Origin: Eopsaltria australis | Taxonomy: Eukaryota > Chordata > Aves > Passeriformes > Petroicidae | Assembly: GCA_034509425.1 (NCBI GenBank) | Contig: JAVTVJ010000001.1 | Coordinates: 9,328,001 to 9,392,000, forward strand | DNA: 64,000 nucleotides | Direction of reading: 5' to 3' | In this document: positions 52,001-64,000 of the stretch, in pieces | Layout: every line of letters starts with the position of its first letter | How positions within the stretch are numbered: position 1 is the stretch's first letter | Notes under the pieces: model-generated | What the model saw: the letters and a program-made list of their open reading frames with translations, nothing else | Told to the model about the DNA's origin: nothing | Database searches by the model: none | Made by a program: the position numbers and the translations under genes

Positions 52001-53307
52001 AAAGGATATAACAATAGCAGTTTTTTATCCTGAATATATAAGAAGAAAAAAAGGCAAACCAGTTGCTGCAGAAATCAGAACTCATAAATGCAAGCTTTCA
52101 ATTCCCTAAGCTTCTTGTGAAAATGCTATGTTTATTATTACGAAATTCATCAAACTAATTCAGTTATCCATTTCTTGTGGCAGTTGTGATATGTATATCA
52201 GCCTGAATAACAAATGCGAATTCTGTATGCAGGCAGTAAGCAATTAATAGCATTTCTGTACTAAAAGTTTGGGAAACATGGTTGATAACTTTTCTCTAAT
52301 GATGAAATGTTTCAGGTTCTTTCTGCCACTTCTCGTAATTAAGCCTGTATGAGATGTAATTAAGCCCTATTATATGTGTCTCATGCTGCTGCTGCTACTT
52401 GTCTTCTTAAATCTAAATCTAAGCTAAAAGAAAAACAAAACTGTTTTCCTCCACATTTTTTAGGTTCACTTGGAGCAGACTTAACATAAATGATAATGAA
52501 ATTAATCAGATGTGAAAATATATCTTTAGTCTTGTGTGTAGCTTGAATTTAGAAAAAGGAAAAAATACAATTATTAAAAGATGTGAATTGCATACAGATT
52601 GTGAATTACTGTAAGGCCACAAGGAAACTAAATTATTAGTTTGGAAGACTGGCAGACAGTGGTGACTGGGTTGTATTCAAAGTGTATCTGGTAGTACCAT
52701 ACATTTTCACAGTTTCAGCTGTAAAACAAATGACTTGTTTTGTGATAATTTACATTGACATCATCAGAAGCAGTTGTTCCTTGACTTTGTAATGCAAACA
52801 ACTTGATGTCTAATGCAATAAATTGGCATGGACATTTTGCTTTGTTGTTCCTGTATATTAAACCAGTTATCATCCACTGTCATATCAATGGCAGATATTA
52901 ACTGATGTGGTCCCGTTGTACACCTTACCCTTGCATCTTTTGCAATTAAGGAGCAAATTACTACCATTTCTACAAATTTGGTTCTGATGATGCTATTTAT
53001 AGTATTTCAGTATATATAGTTTCTGAAGAAACTGAAGTATACAACAATGCACAGATTAGTTCTTTTTCTCTTTTAGCCTAGAGGGGCTTGTGAATAAGAT
53101 GCCATTTGAGATCAGCTGGAGTTGTGGAGTTGTACCATGGCTAGTGGTCAGTGTGCCTGTCTGCTTGAGCAAGCTTTGGAAAAATTCTTCCCATTTTGGT
53201 GTTAAGTAAAAGGAATTGGCTGTGTTCATTTTGGTCTTGGCTCCAACAGCAGGAAAATCATAATTCTTGAACTAAATCTATGAGAGCAAACGGAGTATTT
53301 TTTTATG

Positions 53308-53627
53308 TTAGTGCAGATCCAAGTCTAGCTTTGGGCCACAGCCCTCACAAGTGTCACAATGCCAGTATACACCTTTGACCTGATCAGGAAGATGCCTTAT
53401 TTCCTGGAAATCTTTGAAGTCTCCTTTGCAGAACATGCCGCAGAGCCCAGGCCAGATGCAGTGCATCTCATTCAGCACCACAAGCTGTGCTTTCCCAGCT
53501 AAATCTGAATGTCTCATGACCTGGATCATCTGGTGGTCATCGACCCATTTGCCTGTACTATATCATCTTCCCTTATATTGAACCAGGTTTGGAAGTGACA
53601 AGTTTATGAGGTGAGAAGTAGGCTTTC
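53308..53627 (-). pseudogene. unassigned protein-like minus-strand fragment with in-frame TGA
   Basis: On the minus strand, an acceptor-like site (CTTTTTTTGCTTTAG, exon from 53627) leads into about 105 codons ending with a stop at 53308-53310. The frame has one internal TGA at 53563-53565. The second part begins Y-S-T-G-K-W-V-D-D-H-Q and contains HSDLAGKAQLVVLNEMHCIW, GMFCKGDFKDFQEI and VYWHCDTCEGC. Codon content and a mix of Cys, Trp, His and charged residues look like a real globular protein rather than translated AT-rich intron. I do not recognise the family. A decayed gene fragment or retrocopy is the simplest reading. A live exon is possible if the TGA lies in an intron or is recoded. 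There is no clear poly(A) tail; only seven A residues follow the stop. Confidence 0.35.
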
Positions 53628-54375
53628 CTAAAGCAAAAAAAGCATTTATTCAGAAAAGAGAAAATGTTATCTATAAGCAAGTTACACGTATGCTTAATTA
53701 AGAGTAGGTCACCTGTCCTCTGCAGGAGAAGAATTAATAAATGCATAATAAATAATGCATGTTCTTATTGCAGACCACCGTGGGCATGATATAGAACCTG
53801 CCTTTTCAGGTATCAGTATCCCCAACCCACTCTGATCACTTGTTCCTGTGGTTACTCATCTCCTGATCACTTAGGCTGTAATACAATCACTAACAAGCCC
53901 ATGTGGATGTGATTAACACTTCTTATAAAATTAATATAGTAATCTTCAAACATTCAGTGATTCCAGAGCATCTGTCATGTAGTGCCCCTAGCTACACTGC
54001 ATGGTAAGTGCTTAAAAATAGTATTGGAAAATGTGTTTTATCAGGAAGCCACTAGATGTATAGATTTACCATGATTCATTCCAAGCATTGAGATGAGGCT
54101 GTAGGATAAACAATGCAGTAAAATGGGAATAATCAGGTAAGATTAGAACATTGCTTCATAGAACCACGCATCTCAAAAATTAAGTATTCTACAGAAAGAT
54201 TATTTGAGGATAATACTAAATATTGTTTTATTCATTCTTCTATAGCGAATGTCTACTTTAGCAATGGGAATTGTGTTAAAATGACACAGATTAATACTTC
54301 CGATGAACTTCCAATGCAGTCAGTTTAGTTGTCTGTTTTGTGCTTTTTTTATTTTTGAATACTTGTTAATTCCAG

Positions 54376-54399
54376 AAATTAGAGAAGAGAAAGAAACAG
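54376..54399 (+). CDS. CHST9: CHST9 24-base microexon (lumenal stem)
   Basis: Twenty-four bases lie between a T-rich tract ending TTAATTCCAG and a consensus donor, CAG|GTAAGA. Joined to the phase-1 end of the previous exon it reads E-I-R-E-E-K-E-T and ends again in phase 1. The charged Glu/Lys/Arg-rich peptide directly after ...EEQHT fits the stem of the mammalian enzyme, which has a similar charged stretch there (G-R-V-E-K-R-R-E, from memory). The exon would lengthen the stem by 8 residues without changing frame, so it could be skipped or included. Support comes from phase, both splice sites and composition. A chance match of such a short exon in 38 kb of intron is possible, hence moderate confidence. 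Confidence 0.55.
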
Positions 54400-57300
54400 G
54401 TAAGATGCTGCCTTTTTCTTCCAGTTCCCCAAGTACTTTATACTTTCTCATGTTAGTGTTTTTCTCTTGAATCCTGCAGCAGCACCCATCCTCAGCTCAA
54501 TAACTGCACCACTGCCTGCACCTCTCCCATTTTTTCATGTGTGGCTCTAGACCACTTTCTCACACCCCTGCCTCACAAATTACCAGTGTTCTCAGAAATC
54601 TGAGCCAAGGTGGCACAGCTGTGCTGTACTAGCCCTTGGTGTGGGATCACAGCTGGACCCCAAGGAGGAAGGGTACAGTACTTACTGCAGAAAAACATCT
54701 TTTCATGCCTTGATTGTCCTGTTGCTAAAACACAAGTAAGCACAGAGCCCAGAGCAAGTCAGATCTTTGTGACAGAACATTCTCCTTCATAAGGAAGTGC
54801 TGATCCAGTGCAACTGCAGAAGAGTGTGTGGAAAAGAAAATTTCAAATGAATTTTCTATTTAAATCCATTTCTTTGGAGAACTCTGTTGACATTATTATT
54901 TTGACATCTTCTGAATAAAAATCCTTTCTTAGTTATTCTAAATTTGTCAGCGTCTGCAGCCTAAGTAAAAGGACAACATGTTTTGAAATTATTTGGAAGA
55001 TTCAGCTTGTCAAAAGTACTCTTTTTAGGTTATAAAATCATTCTAATCTTATACTCCTCTCCCTGATTTGGAGTAGAAAAGTTTTTGAAAAACCCCAAGT
55101 ATTTTGCCATTGTAGGATAAGTGTTTCATAGCTCTCAAAGTAACTGATAATTAGCAACATTCTTGATAATAATGCATTTTTTCAAAAATAAATGAGGATG
55201 TTGAATCTGTATTTTTTTCTAGCAGACGACAAGGGGATTAGAGATAAAAAATTCTGCCACTTTTTAGAGAAAGGAGGAGGATAAGGCACACATATGCAAG
55301 CCAGGAGACTCAGAAAAAGAGGTGTCTTTCTTAGGATGATGATGGAAAGATGAAACACCAGACATGGCTGTGTTCATTTTCATATTTTAGTTTCATCCCA
55401 GAGCATTTTTGTCCAGCATTCTGTTTTTCTTTATGGTCTTGAATATTTGTTCTCTTTTTGCAAATTAAATTCTCCTTTTAGACTTAACTACATAAGGAAG
55501 AAGACAACTAACACAGGGAAAACTGGGGTACCCTGCACCTCTTTGTGATACAAAGACTGGAAACTGGAAAGGTAGAAATGACCGAAAAGAAAGATTAGCA
55601 GGTTTTTATCTGGTCATGCCTGGTGTTCCCACCCAAGGGTAGTAGGGGCTTGTCTGTGCTGGGCTGACCCAGCAAGGCCCATGACCAGAGGCGTCCCAGT
55701 TGATATTTGCAGAAGGAACTGGATTTTCTATGATGGGGCTGTTGATATGCAGATAAAATAGCTTAGCACAATGTCTAAAGCTGCCATCCTTTCAGGAAAA
55801 AGCAAACTTTTTGTGGTCTCATTATGTGAACTACTTTAGATTATGAACCAAGTCGATATAGAATGCATATGAGATCTTAGGGCTGTGGTGTATATCATGC
55901 CTGCCTAGAGAACTTTGTGTTTACAGATACTTGTTTCTTGAAAATATATCCTGTTACTACTACCTTTTCCAAACAAACAAAAACGGCTTGTTTTTCTAGA
56001 TGTTTTCAAAATCAATAAAGTATATTTTTAGTCATCAAAAGCTGCAAAGGCGTACATCTTCAGTGGAGAAATACTGCCATTTTAAGACTTTTAGAAGAGT
56101 TACCAACCCAGCTGCATTCTAGGGAAGTTTAGAGGGTGGTTGTTAAAGCCGTCCTCCTATTTGTGCGATCTATGTGTATTGAAAGCTACCTATCAAAGAA
56201 TCTGCCTCTTTAAGATGGAGATGTGTTTATGCTAATGCAATTTACTTGTTGTATTTACAATAAACCCAAAGGAATTTTTATTGTGATTTGATAAGAGTAT
56301 TTCCTTGAAAAGATGTGCCTTAAAGGTCAAGTTCAAGCATCTCTTTTGGAAGAAACTAGAAACATTTGCATTAGCATCAAGACAATTTCATAGCCTCAGT
56401 GCCCTCTGTACCCTTTTTGAACTTGGTTACCAGAAAAGCACTTATTCCTGATATTATCTCACATTCTTTCTACTTCTGGTCCAAATATTGTGTCCCAAGG
56501 AGTGAGATCCTCAGGATAATGTCAGAGAACATGGGTTAGGCTGCTCAGACCAATGCAGTGAGCCATGCATGGTGAAGGGCACTTCAGGCTCTGGTGTCTT
56601 CCTCCTCTCTGTCACACAGTTCCTGAGGCTGGACTCATGTTTCTCTGCTGGATTTCTGCCAGGTGAAGGGATTAGATGTAGTTGTTTTGCGTTGGTGCTG
56701 ATAAAGGGAAGGGTACAAAAGGAGGACAAAGTCTGCACTTGAGTGCTGGGCTAGGAGGCCCATGGCTCTTCTTTGTGGCTGGTGCTCCATTAGCAGAGTT
56801 CATGGGAATACAGACTGGCCTGATGGGGTGGGCAGACCTTCAGAATCCACTATCCACACATCCCTTCATCTGTGTCTGGGTCTGAAAGGCTCTGTGTAGG
56901 TCACGTAGCCTCACCCATATCAGCAGCAGTACCGCCAGGACAGATGTCACCCTGCATCCCATATCTTTCCCCTTAGAAGAAACTGTCCAAACCAGGTCTG
57001 GATTTGACCCCATCAACATCCACTTACAAACTCAAAATTAGGAAATCTGCTGAGCCCGTTGCCCAGGAATGTTACGAAGTCATTAGGAAATTGTTGAGAC
57101 CATCCTGGGTTCTTTTATTTAGTATTTCCATCCTCTTATATTGCTTTTATTTTTACAGCTGTACTCTGGGATTGTAACATACTGGTCTCTATCTGCCTCC
57201 AATGACTGAAGCTGCAGTTCATAAGTGTGCTTAAAGGTAACAGAGGTGGATTTCTTTTGTTGAAAATGTGGCTCTGGAACACCATTTTTTCTATTACATG

Positions 57301-58308
57301 CTTCTTTGATGATGACTTGTCCCTGTGGCATCACACTGGAGAAGCAACATCCCAAAATTCTTACACTGGGTGAAGGATTTCTCTCTCAGACTAGTAAAAA
57401 TGACAGCATTTTTTCCTCCTCATCAAATTGACCTCTTTCTTCTGTATCCAAATATAACTCCTCTTGCTTTTTTGAGTTAAATTATGCACAATTACAGCAA
57501 AACACTATTCTGAATTTTGTCATGCATAGTAATTTCATGATTAGTACTTAGGTTGCCTTCACACTTGGGCATTTACAAGTTGATTAAATGCCTTGGTTAC
57601 CTACTAGGGTAGCAGTTGTGAAAAACTTGCAGCATTTTGGAGGGAGAGCAATTCTTGTTTTTTTCTAAAAAATTCACAGTGCTGTAGAAAAGGTATGAAT
57701 GTGGAAGCCTTGGCTGCAGTGAAGAACCTGGTGCAGGCAGCAGTTTTTCTTCTCACCTTTGCTTCTTTTTTACAGCATTTCCCTGGTTGGGATCTGTGGT
57801 CCTCCGCTCCCTGGTGGCTGGGCTGTAGTTGTGTTGGGCAGTGCCACTGTTCACAGGTACCTGAGGTAGGACAGAATTGAAAAGGAAGAGTGGGAATGAT
57901 GTAGAGAAGAGGCGCTGTCAGTGCTCCCTCTTTTTTCCCCTCTGTGGTGGGAGCTCAGGGATGTCCAACTCTGCCTTCAGTACCACCATGGGCAAGTCTG
58001 TGTCAGTGCTGCAGGCACAAGCATTTAAAAGGTCAGTCTGTCAGCAGTGACAAAATGTACTCCTCTATGAAAGTGCTGGCTCAGTTATCTGTCCCTAAGA
58101 AATCCAGATGTGAAAGCCTGGTTTAAGGAATTCCACCTTCTACTTTCCTGATCAAGGGTTGCAATTAAGTCTTGAGAATGCTTTAGCCCTCTTACTTACC
58201 ACCCCAGCAGTGCCATCTGTTTATTTTCTTAGGGAGACAGAAAGTGTCTCTCCTTACCATAGACATATGTAGTCATTACTGTTTAAAAGGAGAAAATACA
58301 GAAAACAA

Positions 58309-58340
58309 CTTATATATATGTATGTGTATATATATATTTA
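58309..58340. repeat. short TA/TG microsatellite
   Basis: An alternating TATATATATG, TATGTG and TATATATAT stretch lies in intron 3. Confidence 0.85.
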
Positions 58341-61300
58341 AAAATACATGAAATAGAAATAACAGTCTCAGATTTGGTGGGTTTTATTTTAGCTTGCTGC
58401 CTTGGGTTGTTTGGTGAGTGGCATATTGGGCTGGTCTGAGACTCCTTATGTATGCCTCCACCTTCTTTTCAAAACCAAATAGCATTGCAAGACTCTTTCT
58501 GGGGTTTGGGTTGCTTTTTAAAATTTCTGAGTCTTTCACTAGCATTAATATCCCTTCCACTGTCTATACAGCCTGGCATCAATATTCTATACCTTACTGC
58601 ACTTATGTGCATTTGACTGTCACTGAAGACAGCAGTTCTCAAAGTGTTACTACTCCCCTTGCTGGTGTGTTGTAGCCATGGCACTCAGACACTTGGCTTT
58701 CCAGATACTTGGCAAGCTGCTTCTTCCTATTTGAATTCATGAGGATGATTTTATGGAGAGACAGAGACAAATTTAAGAGTATAGGCTTTTTTTCTCCTTT
58801 CTTATACCGTGTGACTATTAAACGAATAGGATGACTTTCACCCTTCTCTTTGATTTACACAGACGTGGACCTTGGACGTGTGTAGACTCATCTGCACAGT
58901 TTTATTTGTGGTGGGAGCTACTTAAACAATGGCATGATAACTATTTTAGCTGGTTTGTTTTTCAGAACAGTTTATTCTCCTGAATGAAAAAAAATTTTAA
59001 AAGGCCTGTAGACATCTGGGCAAAGATTTACTGATATTGCTGTATTACGGGATAATAATAATTAATTTTCGAAAATTTAAAAGCTGGAACTGTTTAGCAT
59101 GGTAAAAGTGTGTTTTCTTCTGTCCCCATGTAACTGATGAGGTCAAGTGTTACTACTTTCAGGTAAAATCAGTTCTTCAGCATGCAAATAGAAAAGGCTG
59201 TATAGCTCTTTTTTCTCATGGTGCAACTCAGTAAAATATTAATTTGCAGAGAAGAGATTATAAATAAGATAGATCAGGCTTTTTTGGAAAATTGTATCTT
59301 CAGAAGGAACTTGCTGGGGTTTTGCTTCCGGTTTTTTTATACCTTGACAGAAAGTAACAAAAGTAACACAGATCTGTATTTCAGGAATTCACCAGCTGCA
59401 ACCCAGAATAATGATCTCCTCCCGCATCTGGCGTTGCACTGAAACAGCTTTCATATGATTTTACATAAGCAAGTTTCATGTCTGCCCATGTGCAGCCAGA
59501 CCAAAATTCTGCTGGCTACAGTTATCTGGTCGGCAGCAGGTAACCAAAAGCAGATTGCAAGTGAAGAATGCAAGGAAAAAAGCAGTAATTCATGGTCCTT
59601 TCCCCCAAGGCTCTGCCAGTTTCACTTTGGTAATGGCCAAGTGATGTTACAGAGTAACTCTGGGGGAAAAAAATTATGCTTCTTCTTTGGAGGGCCCAGA
59701 GTGGATAAAAGTTGGTGGTGTTTGTTGGAATGGCCCTAAAATGTAATAAGGCTTTAAGGAAAAGTGCAGGCAGTTGATTTTCTTTTATTTTTAAATTGAG
59801 AGGGTGGGTCTTTGTCTGAGGACAGCAGCGTGGAGCTCTAGTGAGCCACTAAAATAGAATAAGAATAGGAAAATACACTTTGTGCTCGTCTCTGTGAACA
59901 AGATCAAGCCAAATGCTGAGTAAGAGCGGACTGGGGTCAGAGCTTGTGATGTGCACACCTCTGGCACATAAATATTGAATCTGAGATGCAGAATCTAATT
60001 GGTGGCAATTTATTTTCATTGTAGCAAATCAATTCATTTCATTCAGGGTGCTTTGCCTCCTTTTGTATAGGCAGTCCAGGTGAGGTGTCCTAACCATGTA
60101 GGTGTTTGGTAGGGAGCTTTTATGGTTAAAACAGGGGAAAAGTAGGGGGATACTGTCACCCTCATCCCATCATCTCTCACCTCAGTACTATATCCTGCAG
60201 GATACACTGTTCTTACTCTGCTTTTTCCAGCCCGTCTGTTCTTTATGCTTATTTAAGAACATTCATATTTAAGGAATGACATTTTCAGGGTATATAATTA
60301 AAATATAGACTGGCACTCTTCATTGTTTTCCTGTCTGGCTTTGTATGGCATACTGGAAAAAAATATTTAGGAGATGTGTGTGCAAAGATTTCTGTCTGAG
60401 TGGGTTGCATTACTTCTTTATTAAAAAAAAAATAATAAAAACACCAAACCAGCCACAAAACCCCCCAAACATTTTAAAATTAACCCCCCTAAGGCTTAAT
60501 GTGGCTAGTTGAAGGCACTGCGGGATTGTAATCCAGAAACACAGGGCTAATTTTCTTGTTTTACTTTTAAATTAAAGGATTTTTTTTTCCTTAACTAGAA
60601 TTGAAATGTTTCAATTATGAATAATGCCAGGAAGAACCAGCACACTTGAGTGGGTTTAATGAATTGCATGTGTTCTTGCTGCTTTGTGAGTGTGTGTGTG
60701 GTGGTGGAGTTTCTGAGGCCTGTCACTTAATATATACAGAAATGCATGTTTTATTTATGATGTATTAATTTTAACTATCCTAGCTTTTTTGTTTTATGAG
60801 CAGGGTTTCTGCAGAGTCTTAAGATCATTTTAATATGTTCAGAAGAAATTTCCACAGACACTGAACTGCGGAGCTTTATGTCTCATGAAAGTGTAAGAGT
60901 AACATGTTTCTTGTCTACATTTATTAGCCTTAAGAAGGCATTGGATGTTTCTGTCATGACTGAGAAAATACTTAAGGGTAGTTTATTCCTTCCACTGGGT
61001 AGATAGACAATTTACATTTACAATCCTTGATATTTTATGTTGATTCTAACCACTATTAGGCAGTGTTGAGCATGGACAAAGAGGCAGAAATGTAACTACT
61101 GTGATAAAACTTCAGAAGAGGTACTAACAGTAAAACTGTACACTTTTTTTTACAGCAATTTGAAAGGTCAAATTGCAACTCAGACTATCTTAGTATTGGT
61201 GTTTGTTGTTTTTATGGAAACAAAATTTCCTTAGGAGATTTGAATTTACTTCAGTGAGTTTTATGCTGTGTGCATTAGAAAAATTTGTCTCTTTTGCCAC

Positions 61301-61868
61301 ATCTTTATTTGGTTTATGAGCTGGTTTTTATCTTCTCTAAGAAACTGCTTACTGAAAGGCTGTATTTTAAGCCTCCAATCTAATGTTCCAGAGGAATATA
61401 GGAGTTCTTCTGACTAAATCTCCAGTTTTACAGTAACTTGAGAGGACACTGGCAAACAGCTTTTCTAGCTAGCATCATTGATTACCTTAGTGCAAAGGCA
61501 GTGAGTACAGCAAAGAAAATTAATGTGGTAAGGTTATTACTTCATTAGAAAAACTGGAAAATATAATTCATGCTTATTAAGTGTGAAGACAAAGCATGTT
61601 TTCATTTAAGTGTTTTCATTTTGTTTTTTAAATGCATAGCAGAGAACAGTATTACTTAAATTATTCATTTTTGGTCTTTTAAAAATGGCCAAAAGCTGTT
61701 TTACAGACTGAAGCGTAATTGTCAGTGTGAGATTCTCCACATCAGAAAACCAAAGACAACATTGGAAAAAATAGGAGAACTGCTATTTATGGAAAGGCAA
61801 TGAATAATTTTCAAGTGGTATCCACAATTCTGATCATGGAAATGCTGTGGGCATGTATATACATAACT

Positions 61869-61915
61869 GTATGTGTGTGTGTGTGTGTATATATATATAT
61901 GTATATATATGTACA
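61869..61915. repeat. TG/TA dinucleotide microsatellite
   Basis: A (TG)n run passes into (TA)n with a GTATATATATGTA break. The adjacent region to about 62005 is very AT-rich. The minus-strand open frame over it is a Tyr/Ile/Thr/His repeat artefact. Confidence 0.9.
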
Positions 61916-62639
61916 TCTGTGCTATAATATTTATAATATATAATGTATTAATTTATATATTATAACATAGTATAGAAAATATCTATTATGTATTACATAT
62001 ATATTATTATAACAACACCATTTTCTTCTCTATTAAGAATAGTTTATAAATCTTCTGTTTTCACCTAAAAGAGTAGCAGTACAAAGCAAAGACATTGGTA
62101 TCCTTTCTATGATTTCTCTAATTTCACAAATTTTAAATGATTGAGGGGCAAAAAAAAAAGGATTTTTTTCTTCTGCGGGGGCTTTTTTTGTTTTCTAAGA
62201 GCTCATTCATAAGCCAAGCTTCCCTAAGTAAGTTTTCCACTTACATGTTTGGAGAAGAAAATGGAGCAGGTGAAGATCCATGCCTGCCTTTTAGACATGT
62301 TTGCTCCAGCAAGTGGGTGGGCTGTTCTGGGGAAAGAATGACTGATTTGAGGTGGGCTTCAGTGTGGGGTGAGGGATTTGTAACAAGGGGCAGGGGTTGC
62401 CAGGCTGGCCCAGAGATGATTTTCCCCTCTACTTTGCAGCATCACCACTCAGCATCAGACAGCTCTTAGAAGCAACAGCAGTTCAAGGAATGCTGTGTAA
62501 TTTAAACAATCCACCACAAAGACAACTATGTGCTATTCCCTTGAGTTATAGGAATATTAACATTGACTTTGATGCAGGAAAATACTTGTCATATCTCAAT
62601 AAATAAGGCATATTTTAGACTAACACAGTGATTGGTGTT

Positions 62640-62707
62640 TATAATAATAATTATTATTATTATTATTGTTATTATTATTGTTATTATTGTTACTATTATT
62701 ATCGTTA
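62640..62707. repeat. ATT trinucleotide microsatellite, interrupted
   Basis: The block starts with AAT-phase units and continues as ATT units broken by GTT, ACT and ATC variants. It lies in intron 3 of CHST9. Confidence 0.93.
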
Positions 62708-64000
62708 CAGATAGATGTTGCTTGGCTGTTTTGCTTTATTTTCTTTAAATAAAACCAAAGCAAAAACCCAACCGAACAAAAAAACCCACAATGTTTCAGA
62801 TACTGAGACTTAAACCGTGTAACCCTTGGAAGTGGCTGTGAAAGTTATTTGGAGTAGGACTTTGTCACTAGAGGGCACTTAGTCACATAAATTTAGCCAT
62901 CTTTGGGTTGGGTGGGTTTTGGGTTTGGTTTTTTTTGTAATAGATTCTGTCTCTAAAATATCTTCTAAAATATTGATTTTACTGTATTTTGTTATTGATT
63001 TAAGAGTATGGAAATACAGCCATAAATATCTGTAAACAAGAATATCAGGGCAGTGAAACATTTCCTCTGGGACAGGGGATAAAGGGGGAAGCTAAGGAGA
63101 GTCTACAGCGTACAGTAGCAATAAACAGGCTAAAATTACACCAGAAGGTCGCTCAATTAGTATTAATTTAATTAATAAAACCTGAAGTGGAACAAATTAT
63201 CATATTTAGCAGCAGGGGTGTATAATCACAAACACAGACAGAGCTCTCAAGTATCAAAATCTCTGCTGTAAATTGACAAATGTAAAAACTCCTGCTATTG
63301 AAAACAAACAAAGCCAGAGCCCTCACTTACACACACCACTCGTGAAGTACCTAAGATACCAAGTGGAGCGCACTTTTATAAGTGGGTTTAACATGACACT
63401 TCAGTGTAGACCATCTAGCTTATTCTGCACCAGTACTTTGCTTTGCTGGACACTGAACCCCAGTGATTTCTGATTTGGTTCTCAGGGTGCACTGGCAGCC
63501 TGGCCACACATGGGCATATTGGCAGCTCCTGGCACACCTGTAAAGCTGTCTTTGTGCTGGGAAATTGGGCATTTTACCCCCTGGCTTTATGGCTGTGATA
63601 ATTTGCCACGGGACCTCTCTCTTTCCTCTGATGGATAAGTGATTCCAGTGGGCTGGAAAGCTGATGCCCCAAGGGGTGTCCCAAGAGGGTGGGGTTTGCT
63701 GTATTTTTTTTCCTGGCTGTTACTGCCCATCACAGAGAGAAAGAAGGTACTCAGGGACTGCATCTGCCAGGCCAGCTTAATGCAGAGGTATGCAGAATGC
63801 CCAGTATTAGTTTGCACATGCTTTCAGCAAGCATGGCATGCAGTCATGGTATGTCTGTTTGTCAGCTCTGTCCTCGGCTTCTGACCAAAGCCTCCCATGA
63901 ATGGCCTAGGTCCAGTGTTACTTGGGGTTTTTTAGCTGTCTGGGCAGTCTGACAGGTTAATTATCAAAATAATCAGCTGTTGTGAGTGAGTGAGACCAGG

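Larger units (their letters stand above)
15953..54375 (+). other. CHST9: CHST9 intron 2, about 38 kb
   Basis: A long AT-rich intron that carries the CR1 copy, the LTRs and most of the simple repeats listed separately. Outside those I see no supported exon on the + strand. The minus-strand fragment at 53308-53627 is the only protein-like segment. The 3' boundary depends on the microexon being real. Confidence 0.55.
8275..64000 (+). other. CHST9: CHST9 gene, 5' part (promoter to intron 3)
   Basis: This is the inferred extent of the gene within the window. It is anchored by the recognisable membrane-anchor exon at 15744-15952. The CpG island at 8275-8960, about 7 kb upstream on the same strand, is the only promoter-like region before it, so I infer that transcription starts there. 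The 24-base microexon at 54376-54399 is joined by matching splice phase. The catalytic domain of this family is normally encoded mostly in a long terminal exon. No open frame of that size exists here, so the gene continues past the right edge. The left boundary and the first exon are inference; the strand and identity are well supported. Confidence 0.75.
54400..64000 (+). other. CHST9: CHST9 intron 3 (5' part), no gene seen
   Basis: It begins with the donor GTAAGATG. No sulfotransferase-domain exon is present: the long frame with PAPS-binding motifs is absent, so the next coding exon is either very short and missed or beyond base 64000. It contains the microsatellites near 58.3, 61.9 and 62.6 kb. 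Confidence 0.5.

Noticed and set aside
55610..55700. A loose inverted repeat (GGTCATG ... CATGACC) with CTGGGCTGACCCAG inside.
   Set aside because: The arms are only seven bases long and far apart. It shows no miRNA-like hairpin or transposon ends.
61722..61916. A minus-strand frame with a Tyr/Ile/Thr/His-rich start.
   Set aside because: It is the translation of the TG/TA microsatellite.
63331..63400. A + strand frame reading LVKYLR, similar to the VKYLR segment of the mammalian CHST9 stem.
   Set aside because: No acceptor with a pyrimidine tract precedes it in the required phase 1, the surrounding residues do not match, and a five-residue match is expected by chance in a window of this size.
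1..64000. CRISPR arrays, bacterial operons, rRNA and tRNA genes.
   Set aside because: None seen. The window has vertebrate nuclear character throughout; no cloverleaf with A and B boxes and no regularly spaced repeats were found by eye.

Overview
The window looks like nuclear DNA from a bird, probably a songbird or near relative. It is AT-rich, with very few long open frames, one dense CpG island, a CR1 LINE remnant with the usual avian 3' tail, and several retroviral solo LTRs of types known from bird genomes. No bacterial, phage or organellar gene organisation is present. The species cannot be named from this sequence alone.

The one gene I can identify is CHST9 on the + strand, which encodes N-acetylgalactosamine 4-O-sulfotransferase 2, a Golgi type II membrane enzyme. 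Only its 5' part is here. The CpG island at about 8275-8960 is the likely promoter and first non-coding exon. The exon at 15744-15952 carries the start codon, the short cytosolic tail and the whole membrane anchor. A phase-compatible 24-base microexon at 54376-54399 probably continues the lumenal stem. The sulfotransferase domain is not in the window and should lie beyond base 64000. The layout is therefore: upstream intergenic DNA (1-8270), promoter island, intron 1 (to 15743), coding exon, a 38 kb intron 2, the microexon, then intron 3 running off the end.

The remaining structure is mostly transposon-derived. There is an LTR-like avian repeat at about 940-1610, a CR1 scrap near 4560-4730, and a CR1 3' end at 23422-23815. 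A solo LTR at 20099-20760 has a perfect 5-bp target duplication. A second LTR lies at 34930-35468 and an LTR-like insertion at 42605-42968. Microsatellites and a 31-T tract also occur.

Two minus-strand reading frames look more protein-like than their surroundings (15433-15810, antisense to the CHST9 exon, and 53308-53627). I cannot assign either to a family. I found no convincing novel multi-gene system. The most interesting points are three upstream ORFs ahead of the CHST9 start, an apparent shift of that start relative to mammals, the microexon, and a tandem array of splice-donor-like units in the promoter island.
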